Shown here: positions 57,494-64,000 of the stretch, one piece after another | How the letters are laid out: each line of letters starts with the position of its first letter | Numbering within the stretch: the first letter of the stretch is position 1 | Assembly: GCA_021608145.1 (NCBI GenBank) | Contig: JAKIHM010000004.1 | Span: forward strand, 62,001-126,000 | Reading direction: 5' to 3' | Source of the DNA: Thermovorax subterraneus | GTDB taxonomy: Bacteria > Bacillota > Thermosediminibacteria > Thermosediminibacterales > Thermosediminibacteraceae | Length of the DNA stretch: 64,000 nucleotides | Program-made: the position numbers and the translations under genes | Notes under the pieces: generated by a model | Seen by the model: the letters and a program-made list of their open reading frames with translations, nothing else | Told to the model about the DNA's origin: nothing | Databases searched by the model: none

Positions 57494-58813
57494 ATGGAAG
57501 TTGCAACCATTGAATTAAAATACGGCCGCAGAACGATGAATCTTGAAATCCCCAAAGATAACTTAATATCCGTTTTAAAAGCGGGGAATATCCCGGCAGT
57601 ACCAGATGAAAGACAGGCTGTAATAGAGGCCTTGAAATCCCCCATTGACTCTTCGCCTCTATGCGAAATCGTAAAAGAGGGCGAGAAAGTAACAATTATT
57701 GCCAGCGACATAACGAGAAACGTTCGAAATCAAGTAGTGATACCCGCGCTGATAGATGAGTTAAGGGAGGCGCACATACCGTACGAGGATATAACCATCG
57801 TGGTGGCGACGGGGACGCATCGCGGGCATACCTTTCAGGAGCTGGAATATCTTTTTGGTCCCGAAGTAACGAAGCGCGTCCGCATCGTAGATCACGACAG
57901 TAGGAATAAGGACGGCCTCGTGTATGTCGGCACCACTTCCAGGGGTACGCCGGTATGGATAAACCGCTTAGTGGCCGAGGCCGACAAGGTGATAATCACG
58001 GGCGGCATTGTTTACCATTCGATGGCCGGGTTTGGTGGGGGAAGGAAGGCTATTTGCCCGGGCGTTTCGGGGTTTGAAACAATTCAGCACAACCATAAGC
58101 TTATGTTAAATCCCCCGCAAGAAGGCGGAGGCTTGAAAGAAACGGTAGGATGCGGAAAGTTAAAGGACAATCCCATGGCAGAGGACATGGATGAAATAGC
58201 CGCCATGGTTAACCCATCCTTCATGGTGAATGTGATATTGAACGATGAAGGGAAGATTGCAAAGGTTGTGGCAGGGGATTATCGGAAGGCCTTCGAAGAG
58301 GGCTGCCGGATTGTTGAAAAGTTCTTCAGCTTAAAAGTTAGAGAAAAAGCCGACGCCCTTTTCCTTTCGTGCGGAGGATTTCCAAAAGATATCGACCTTT
58401 ATCAGGCTACGAAGGCGGTAGAAAACAGCATTGGGGTGCTAAAAGAAGGCGGAGTGGTGGTGCTCTTTGCCGAATGTCCAGAGGGAGTAGGCCACGGTGA
58501 TTTTTACAGGATAGTACATGAATTCAAGACCCGCAGGGAGAGGGAAGAGGAGCTCTGGAGAGAATTCACCATTGCAAAGGCCGTGGGCTACATGCTCACT
58601 CTGACATGCGAAAAACACCGGGTGATCCTGGTGTCGAATTTCGACCCTGAAGAGGTTTTGGAAATGGGGATGATAGCGGCAAAGGATGCCCGGCAGGCCT
58701 TGGAAAAAGCAAGGGAAATTCTAGGTCACGAGTTCAGGGCCTATGTAGTACCGCAGGCTTCTTCAAGCGTGCTTTTCCTGTCGGAAGACTGCGAATTATT
58801 TCCCGGGAAATAA
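57494..58813 (+). CDS. larA: LarA-family nickel-pincer racemase
   Basis: A 439-aa DUF2088 protein of the lactate racemase family. The four residues that hold the nickel-pincer cofactor in L. plantarum LarA (H108, H174, K184, H200) correspond to H109 (ATGTHRGH), H175 (VYHSMAGF), K185 (GGGRKAICPG) and H201 (QHNHKLM). The substrate may be lactate or another 2-hydroxyacid. Cofactor genes larB, larC and larE are not adjacent. The ATG at 57494 fits AGGAG spacing better than 57488. The last codons form a Noc-binding palindrome. Confidence 0.9.
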   Translation: MEVATIELKYGRRTMNLEIPKDNLISVLKAGNIPAVPDERQAVIEALKSPIDSSPLCEIVKEGEKVTIIASDITRNVRNQVVIPALIDELREAHIPYEDITIVVATGTHRGHTFQELEYLFGPEVTKRVRIVDHDSRNKDGLVYVGTTSRGTPVWINRLVAEADKVIITGGIVYHSMAGFGGGRKAICPGVSGFETIQHNHKLMLNPPQEGGGLKETVGCGKLKDNPMAEDMDEIAAMVNPSFMVNVILNDEGKIAKVVAGDYRKAFEEGCRIVEKFFSLKVREKADALFLSCGGFPKDIDLYQATKAVENSIGVLKEGGVVVLFAECPEGVGHGDFYRIVHEFKTRREREEELWREFTIAKAVGYMLTLTCEKHRVILVSNFDPEEVLEMGMIAAKDARQALEKAREILGHEFRAYVVPQASSSVLFLSEDCELFPGK

Positions 58814-58814
58814 T
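58795..58814. other. Noc-binding site (NBS) palindrome
   Basis: A perfect 20-bp palindrome with core TATTTCCCGGGAAATA, identical to the B. subtilis Noc consensus. It overlaps the larA stop codon (FPGK-stop). noc itself is in this window. Confidence 0.8.
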
Positions 58815-58846
58815 ATTTTGTAGATGATCTGCGAAGGGGGATTCAA

Positions 58847-60847
58847 GTGTTTTTCGATATTTACAGGACTATAGCGCGGGAAGCCTCGGGTGAAAGGTGT
58901 TTCGACATTTTAAACGGAATAGTTCGCTTCCACAGGCTGCAGCTCGGTCCGGGGATAGAAGAAGCAGCTCGGTACTGCGCCGGGATGCTGAAGGATAAAG
59001 GCCTGAAGGCCGAAGTAAATATATACACACCGGAAAACGGCGGGGGATTTTTCGGCTACCGGCCCTCGCCGGGTTGGGAGTGCCGCGAGGCAAAGCTCTG
59101 GATGTGGGACGAGAGCAAAAAGGAATATGTAAAACTTTCGGATTTCGAAGAAAGTGCCTTTTCTGTAATCCAGAGGAGCTGCCCCACTCCGGACACGGGA
59201 ATAGAAACGGAGCTCATTGAAATTGACGACCCGGAGAGCGAGGAAAGTTTTGCGTCGAAAGATTTACGGGGAAAGATGGTGCTGGTTCGCGGAAAGGTCG
59301 GCATAGCATCCTATTTTGCGATAAAGTACGGCGCTATCGGTATCGTCACCGATGACCTCAACGAATACTGGCCTGTGAGGACCAGATGGGATCTGCTCGA
59401 TGCCAGGCAGTATACGGCCTTCCCGGCTTACGCGTGTGAAAAATTATTCGGATTTGTGCTGACACCCCGGCAGGGAGAAATGATAAGGGAAATGATTGCC
59501 CGCGGCCCGGTGAAGGTGAAAGCCAAGGTGGAGTCCAGTTTTGAAAATCCGCGGGTCCCGGTTGTAACCGCCTTAATACCGGGTCGGGTTCGGGAAGAAG
59601 TACTCGCTGTCGCCCATATCTGCCATCCAAAACCTTCCGCCAACGACAACGCTTCGGGTGCCGCGGCGGCCATGGAGGCGGTGGCAGTTTTAAACGGATT
59701 AATAAAACGCGGTGAGCTCCCCACTCCCCGCCTGGGGATAAGACTCCTTCTCGTGCCGGAGATGGGTGGGACCTTCGCTTATCTTGCATCGGAACCCGAA
59801 AAGGCCAGAGCTTTGGCCGGGATAAACCTCGATATGGTGGGAGAAAATCAGATGTTGTGCGGAAGCACGATGAAGGTAGAATATCCGCCACTTGCAGCTT
59901 GCTCCTTTGTTGGTACACTTTTAAAAGAAATCACTGCATTTTGCGCAAACGACGCCGGCATGACGGGTGAACAAAAGGGCTTCCCTGGCTTGAGATGGGG
60001 TGTTTTTCCCTATTCGGGAGGCAGCGACCATTACATACTATCCGACCCTTCCGTGGGAATCCCCACACCAATGATAAATCAATGGCCCGACAAATTCTAT
60101 CACACGGACCATGACACGCCCGACAAAGTGGATAAAACTATGTTAAAAAGGGCCGCCGTCATCGCTGCCACATACGTGTATTTTCTCGCGACCATGGGTG
60201 AAAAAGAAGCGCTTTGGATTTTAGATATGGCATTATGTGATGCTAAAAAAGAACTTGTAGACTGCTACCAAGGTGTACTCCGTTCGGCTGAAAGAAACTT
60301 GTGCTATGATGATACGAAGGCCAGGCTTAAGTTTTTGACGGAGATGAAAAAGGCCGCATTTAGCTCTGTAACGTGCTTTGTGGACACGCCCCGCCTGAGG
60401 GAGGCCATCGGCGAAGCGGAAAAAGCCTTGGACGAAATATCGAGGGTGCTGTACGGCCGCCTGTCAAAGGCCCGAGAAGTATACGGCTGGGCGGGTTGCG
60501 GAGATAATAAAAGAAAGGCGTTAGACGAATATACAAAATTGGTGAAGGAAGCCCAGGCCCTGGTGCCCCGGCGGGTCTTTCCGGGGCCAGTGGAACTTGT
60601 CCAGTACCTGGAGCAGATGGACGAGGAGACGCGGAAAGAATACTTCGAACTTTTTAAGAAAAACGAGAGGAAAAACAGCGAATACCTTTTCTACTATGCC
60701 GACGGAAAATCAACTTTATACGAAATAGCTCGGAAAATCTACTGGGAGACGGGCGAGGAATCACTGGAATTCCTGTTAAAATATGCCAAAATCCTGGAAA
60801 AACTCGAGCTTATCGAACTACTCCCTAAAACGGGCAATAATCGATAA
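58847..60847 (+). CDS. M28-type zinc peptidase with PA-like domain (DUF4910-like)
   Basis: A 666-aa soluble protein. An N-terminal region and a PA-like insert (KDLRGKMVLVRGKVGIASYFAIKYGAIGIV, 140-170) precede the M28-type catalytic domain: AHICHPKPSANDNASG, LLLVPEMGGT, INLDMVGE and FYHTDHDTPD supply His, Asp, Glu, Asp and His zinc ligands. A C-terminal helical and winged-helix-like extension (520-660) is unusual. No signal peptide is seen, so it is probably cytosolic. GTG start with GAAGGGGG. It is 33 bp after larA and 15 bp before the DUF362 gene. Confidence 0.85.
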   Translation: MFFDIYRTIAREASGERCFDILNGIVRFHRLQLGPGIEEAARYCAGMLKDKGLKAEVNIYTPENGGGFFGYRPSPGWECREAKLWMWDESKKEYVKLSDFEESAFSVIQRSCPTPDTGIETELIEIDDPESEESFASKDLRGKMVLVRGKVGIASYFAIKYGAIGIVTDDLNEYWPVRTRWDLLDARQYTAFPAYACEKLFGFVLTPRQGEMIREMIARGPVKVKAKVESSFENPRVPVVTALIPGRVREEVLAVAHICHPKPSANDNASGAAAAMEAVAVLNGLIKRGELPTPRLGIRLLLVPEMGGTFAYLASEPEKARALAGINLDMVGENQMLCGSTMKVEYPPLAACSFVGTLLKEITAFCANDAGMTGEQKGFPGLRWGVFPYSGGSDHYILSDPSVGIPTPMINQWPDKFYHTDHDTPDKVDKTMLKRAAVIAATYVYFLATMGEKEALWILDMALCDAKKELVDCYQGVLRSAERNLCYDDTKARLKFLTEMKKAAFSSVTCFVDTPRLREAIGEAEKALDEISRVLYGRLSKAREVYGWAGCGDNKRKALDEYTKLVKEAQALVPRRVFPGPVELVQYLEQMDEETRKEYFELFKKNERKNSEYLFYYADGKSTLYEIARKIYWETGEESLEFLLKYAKILEKLELIELLPKTGNNR

Positions 60848-60862
60848 GGAGGAGGAAAGCTC

Positions 60863-62014
60863 GTGAAAAGCAAAATATTTTTCGCTGATGCAAGGGTAAA
60901 AAGCTACGACTACAAATACAGCTTGGTTGCCAAATTTGAGCAGATTTTAAAGATAGTGGATTTCGGCTCTTTTATAGAAAAAGGCGATTATGTAGCGATA
61001 AAGACCCATTTCGGTTCTTACGGCGCCCACCGCATCGTAAGGCCCATTTTTTTGAGAAAAGTGGTGGAAAGGGTTAAAGAAGTTGGAGGCATGCCCTTTG
61101 TCACCGATACGGTGAGGATACCGGGGCTGGAATACCTGGAAGTTGCCAACATGGAAGGCATCAACCATCTCTCGGTGGGAGCGCCCGTGGTTTTGGCCGA
61201 TGGGGTTTTTGGCCGGGACCAGATAAAGGTCAAAGCAGGTCCCATCCTGGGAGAGATAGGAGTAGCGTCGGCCATTTATTATGCCCCGGCTATGATAGTT
61301 GTGTCCCACTGCAAAGGCCACATAGGGTCGGGCTTCGGGGGAGCTATAAAAAACCTCGCCATGGGATGCATAAGCTGCAAGGACCACCACGGCAAGGCTG
61401 AAAGGGGCAGGATACACTTTTACGAAGGAAAGCACCTTGAATGGGTCGAAATCCGGTGCACCCGCTGTGGCCAGTGCGTCCACGTATGCCCGCACAAGGC
61501 TTTACAGCTCGTCGACGACAGCATAGTCATAGACAGGAGCATCTGCGTGAAGTGCGGAAGGTGCGCGCGGGTTTGTCCTTCCGAGGCTATGGTGGTACCT
61601 ATAGATGAAGTTACCTTTCAAAAAGGCCTTGCCGAGTCGGCGTATGCGGTCGTTTCCACCTTCGAAAAGGGAAGGATCCTTTACATAAACTTCATAACCG
61701 AGGTGCAGCCCGAATGCGACTGCATGCCGATGGCGGATACTCCTCTGGTACAGGACCAGGGCGTATTGGTGTCCCACGACATAGTGGCAATAGATCAGGC
61801 GTCGCTAGACTTTATAAATAACGCCGAGCCCCTTCCTGGCTCGAAAGCGCAGGACAAGAATGTGAAGAAGGGAGAAAACATACTGAAAGCCGTGACCGGA
61901 AAGGACGCCCAGCTTCATATCGACGCCGCTTACGAGCTTGGAATGGGAAATAAGGAATACGAACTAATAGAGGTTTCTGAAAAGGATATTCCGGAAGAGG
62001 AGAAAAAACACTAA
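60863..62014 (+). CDS. DUF362 protein with two [4Fe-4S] ferredoxin motifs
   Basis: A 383-aa protein with an N-terminal DUF362 domain (1-180) and two classic ferredoxin motifs, C199-x2-C202-x2-C205-x3-C209 and C228-x2-C231-x2-C234-x3-C238. DUF362 is distantly related to LarA (DUF2088), which makes its position two genes after larA notable. It may carry electrons in the cytosol to an unknown partner. The GTG start has GGAGGAGG. Confidence 0.88.
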   Translation: MKSKIFFADARVKSYDYKYSLVAKFEQILKIVDFGSFIEKGDYVAIKTHFGSYGAHRIVRPIFLRKVVERVKEVGGMPFVTDTVRIPGLEYLEVANMEGINHLSVGAPVVLADGVFGRDQIKVKAGPILGEIGVASAIYYAPAMIVVSHCKGHIGSGFGGAIKNLAMGCISCKDHHGKAERGRIHFYEGKHLEWVEIRCTRCGQCVHVCPHKALQLVDDSIVIDRSICVKCGRCARVCPSEAMVVPIDEVTFQKGLAESAYAVVSTFEKGRILYINFITEVQPECDCMPMADTPLVQDQGVLVSHDIVAIDQASLDFINNAEPLPGSKAQDKNVKKGENILKAVTGKDAQLHIDAAYELGMGNKEYELIEVSEKDIPEEEKKH

Positions 62015-62093
62015 ACTCATCAAAGATTTTAATCCCGGGCACCGGTCTTAAAAACAAGAACGGTGAACCTGGATGGAAGGGGAAAAATGCAAA

Positions 62094-62471
62094 ATGTCAG
62101 AACTTAGAAAACTCCTTTTGGTGGCAGTACTTTGCGCGCTTATCGGGGCCCTTTAGGCCACTGCCTTGGCCACCTCTATCCTTTACGGTCAAAGGGGCGG
62201 AGCGCCCCAGCACCCTTCCGACAGCCCACCGGTGGAGGCGAGAAACCCTTCGCCGATTCCTGACATTGCAAGAGAGGTAACTCCAGGACCCAAAATAAAT
62301 GCTGAAAATCTCTCGGCAGCCCGCTTAGGAGACTCAGACGGGGTGGAGGGGGACCTGGCCGTAGCTACAGGAAACCCCTTGAGGCTCACATGGCAGAGGA
62401 GTTTTTTTGCATTGTTTTTTGTGATATATTTATTGTGGCGAAAAATAGCAGAGGAAGGCAATAGGTTATGA
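62094..62471 (+). pseudogene. Decayed HtrA/HtrC-like serine protease gene
   Basis: The frame reads an N-terminal membrane anchor (MSELRKLLLVAVLCALIGAL), then an in-frame TAG (62154-62156), then ATALATSILYGQ and a Pro-rich linker. SPIPDIAREVTP matches the start of an HtrA protease domain. It jumps straight to INAENLSAARLGDSD and GDLAVATGNPLRL, the segment before the catalytic Ser in HtrA proteins. The catalytic His/Asp region, the Ser motif and the PDZ domain are missing. It lies between the wal genes and rlmH, where B. subtilis has htrC. The upstream spacer has a CACCG/CGGTG hairpin (62040-62065) and an SD-like GGAAGGGG. Confidence 0.75.
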
Positions 62472-62947
62472 ACATCACCGTCCTGGCAGTAGGGAAAATT
62501 AAGGAAGGCTATTTAAGGGAAGGCATAAAGGAATACGAAAAAAGGCTAAAACCATACTGCACCCTGCGGATTATAGAGGTGGAAGAAGAAAGATCGCAGG
62601 ATGAGCCGGGACCTGCCGAGAAGGAAAGGGTGCTGAAAAGAGAAGGAGAGCGAATTTTAGACAAAATTCCCCGGCAAGGTTTTAAAATCGCCCTTTGCAT
62701 CGAGGGGGAGAGGTTTTCATCAGAAGGGATGGCCTCGAAAATTGAAGAACTTGCTCTTCGGGGCATTTCCGACGTTACCTTCATAATAGGTGGTTCTCTG
62801 GGTCTTTCCGATGAGGTAAAGAAGGCTTCCGACATAAAGCTTTCCTTTTCCGATTTTACGCTGCCCCATCAGCTAATGCGACTTTTGCTTTTGGAGCAAA
62901 TTTACCGGTGGTTTAAAATAATTCGAGGCGAGCCTTATCACAAATAG
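62468..62947 (+). CDS. rlmH: 23S rRNA pseudouridine(1915)-N3-methyltransferase RlmH
   Basis: A 159-aa SPOUT methyltransferase: NITVLAVGKIKEGYLREGIKEYEKRL, the knot region FIIGGSLGLSDEVKKASDIKLSFSDFTLPHQLMRLLLLEQIYRWFKIIRGEPYHK. It methylates 23S rRNA pseudouridine 1915. It overlaps the end of the broken htrA frame by 4 bases. Confidence 0.97.
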   Translation: MNITVLAVGKIKEGYLREGIKEYEKRLKPYCTLRIIEVEEERSQDEPGPAEKERVLKREGERILDKIPRQGFKIALCIEGERFSSEGMASKIEELALRGISDVTFIIGGSLGLSDEVKKASDIKLSFSDFTLPHQLMRLLLLEQIYRWFKIIRGEPYHK

Positions 62948-63109
62948 CCGTGGAAGAATATTGCTCGTAGGGGGGGTGGTGCTGGTGGATCCCTTGCCTC
63001 GATTATGCTTTTCGCTCTTTAAAACGGTAAGCAGCAAAAACAAGACCGGGGGTAGCCCGTCGGCACCACTCCATGCCGGTGTTGCCCCTGAACTTCAGGG
63101 GGTGTTATT
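62948..63109 (+). promoter_or_regulatory. Structured leader of mgtE
   Basis: No gene is seen in these 162 bp. GTGGTGC (62976-62982) can pair with GCACCAC (63063-63069), enclosing about 80 nt. CGGCA (63061-63065) can instead pair with TGCCG (63074-63078). CCCCTG (63085-63090) pairs with CAGGGG (63096-63101) and buries the mgtE ribosome site AGGGGGTG. It does not match the M-box (ykoK) magnesium riboswitch as I know it. It may be a different control element. Confidence 0.5.
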
Positions 63110-64000
63110 ATGGAAATTGAAAAAATTAAGACTCTTTTCCAACATATGCTAAGAAAAAAAGATTTCATGGCACTAAAAGAAGAAATGTCAAAGCTTGCCG
63201 TACAGGATGTGGCTGAAATTTTAAACCAAATGGATGCAAAAGAAAGTCTTCTAGCCTTTAGGTTGCTGCCTAAGGATAAAGCGGCTGAAGTTTTTTCTTA
63301 TCTATCGGAGAAGATAAGAACTGCCTTTTCCCAAATGATAGAGGAAGATGAATTGAAAAGCCTAGTAGAAGATCTATTTTTTGATGACAAAATAGATTTT
63401 TTGGAAGAAATGCCTGCTAATGTTGTCAAAAAAATACTTCAGCGAACCCCCGAAAGCGAACGAAAGCTCATAAACCAGTTTTTACAATATCCCGAGCATT
63501 CTGCCGGTAGCATAATGACCATAGAGTTTGTCGATTTAAAGACCAACATGACGGTGGAACAAGCTCTTTGCCATATACGCTATACGGCGCCGAAAAAGGA
63601 AACTATTTACACTTGCTATGTTATTGACCAACAAAGGCACCTTCTGGGAGCTATTTCTTTGAAGGATCTGGTGATGGCCGATCCAGATAAAAAAATCGAA
63701 GATCTGATGGATAAAAGTATTATTACTGTCAAAACCGATGACGATCAAGAATACGTGGCATCCCTTTTTAAAAAGTATGATCTTTTGAGCATGCCTGTCG
63801 TAGATCGGGAAAACCGACTGGTGGGCATAATCACAATAGATGACGTGGTAGATGTTTTAGAAGAAGAAAATACCGAAGATATTCAGAGGATGGGAGGAAT
63901 AAGCCCAAGTGAAGAATCGTACTTAAGTCAAAGTCCCATCACCAAGGCTAAAAACCGTCTTTTCTGGCTAATAACTCTTATGTTGTCAGCCACCATCAGC
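63110..64000 (+). CDS. mgtE: Magnesium transporter MgtE, 3' end cut off by the window
   Basis: 297 codons are present and the frame is open at the window end; the family is about 450 aa. The N-terminal helical domain (1-130) with EEDELKSLVEDLFFDDKIDFLEEMPANVVKKIL is followed by HSAGSIMTIEFVDLKTNMTVEQAL and two CBS domains (about 135-255). The first membrane helix begins NRLFWLITLMLSATIS. It is a Mg2+-gated Mg2+ channel of the plasma membrane. Confidence 0.96.
   Translation, partial: MEIEKIKTLFQHMLRKKDFMALKEEMSKLAVQDVAEILNQMDAKESLLAFRLLPKDKAAEVFSYLSEKIRTAFSQMIEEDELKSLVEDLFFDDKIDFLEEMPANVVKKILQRTPESERKLINQFLQYPEHSAGSIMTIEFVDLKTNMTVEQALCHIRYTAPKKETIYTCYVIDQQRHLLGAISLKDLVMADPDKKIEDLMDKSIITVKTDDDQEYVASLFKKYDLLSMPVVDRENRLVGIITIDDVVDVLEEENTEDIQRMGGISPSEESYLSQSPITKAKNRLFWLITLMLSATIS

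Noticed and set aside
62948-63109. M-box magnesium riboswitch before mgtE
   Set aside because: The conserved M-box core is not visible; only generic hairpins were found, so it is reported as an unidentified leader.

Overview
The window reads as the chromosomal replication-origin region of an anaerobic, spore-forming, low-to-mid GC Firmicute of the class Clostridia. A thermophile of the Thermoanaerobacterales/Thermosediminibacterales type is my best guess, inferred from Lys/Glu-rich proteins and gene content; no 16S gene is present to settle it. Supporting evidence: a Bacillus/Clostridium-style order around dnaA (tmk-yaaQ-yaaR-holB-yaaT, gyrA-gyrB-remB-recF-yaaA-dnaN-dnaA, rpmH-rnpA-yidD-yidC-jag-mnmE-mnmG-rsmG-noc-parA-parB), sporulation-linked genes (yyaC, ricT, jag), the [FeFe]-hydrogenase maturase HydG, many GTG/TTG starts with strong Shine-Dalgarno sites, and a WalRK-YycHI system.

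Layout. 1-3.1 kb (+): end of a thiamine operon (thiD, thiE, a Thi4-type thiazole synthase) and hslO. 3.1-18.8 kb (almost all -): dapA, a membrane zinc protease, the ricT-holB-yaaR-darA-tmk-decarboxylase run, gyrA/gyrB, and the dnaA-dnaN-yaaA-recF-dciA-remB replication operon. The only + gene here is an 82-aa zinc-ribbon protein. oriC lies between dnaN and dnaA (about 17.24-17.48 kb), with DnaA boxes and a DnaA-trio-like element. From rpmH (19 kb) to the window end nearly everything is on +, so transcription diverges from the origin. 19-27.7 kb holds ribosome/tRNA-modification/membrane-insertion genes and noc-parA-parB, ending in a perfect parS; this block is visibly more AT-rich than its flanks. 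27.7-28 kb carries a probable unrecognised structured RNA with promoter and terminator ahead of hydG. 28-46.7 kb: hydG, a cysteine desulfurase, cell-envelope and membrane genes, yedF, mscS, rpsF-ssb-rpsR, yybS-gdpP-rplI-dnaB, a Crp/Fnr regulator, a flavoprotein and purA. 46.8-47.1 kb: tRNA-Lys, tRNA-Glu, tRNA-Gly. 47.3-52.2 kb: a soluble chemoreceptor, an M1 peptidase, an EamA transporter and a LysM/G5/M23 cell-wall hydrolase. 52.3-57.4 kb: walR-walK, a small secreted Ig-like protein, yycH and yycI. 57.5-62 kb: larA, an M28-type peptidase and a DUF362 ferredoxin-like protein. 62.1-62.5 kb: a wrecked HtrA-family protease gene at the place where Bacillus keeps htrC. Then rlmH and the start of mgtE behind a structured leader.

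How it works together. The DnaA, DciA and DnaB genes, the sliding clamp, RecF, gyrase, parS/ParAB and Noc form the replication and segregation core; a perfect Noc-binding palindrome sits at the end of larA. Cyclic di-AMP signalling is represented by the receptor DarA and the phosphodiesterase GdpP. WalR-type repeats occur in front of the M23 hydrolase and of the small secreted protein inside the wal operon, suggesting local autoregulated control of cell-wall turnover. The most novel signals are the hydG-upstream RNA, the mgtE leader, the WalR-box-controlled small protein, and the htrA relic.
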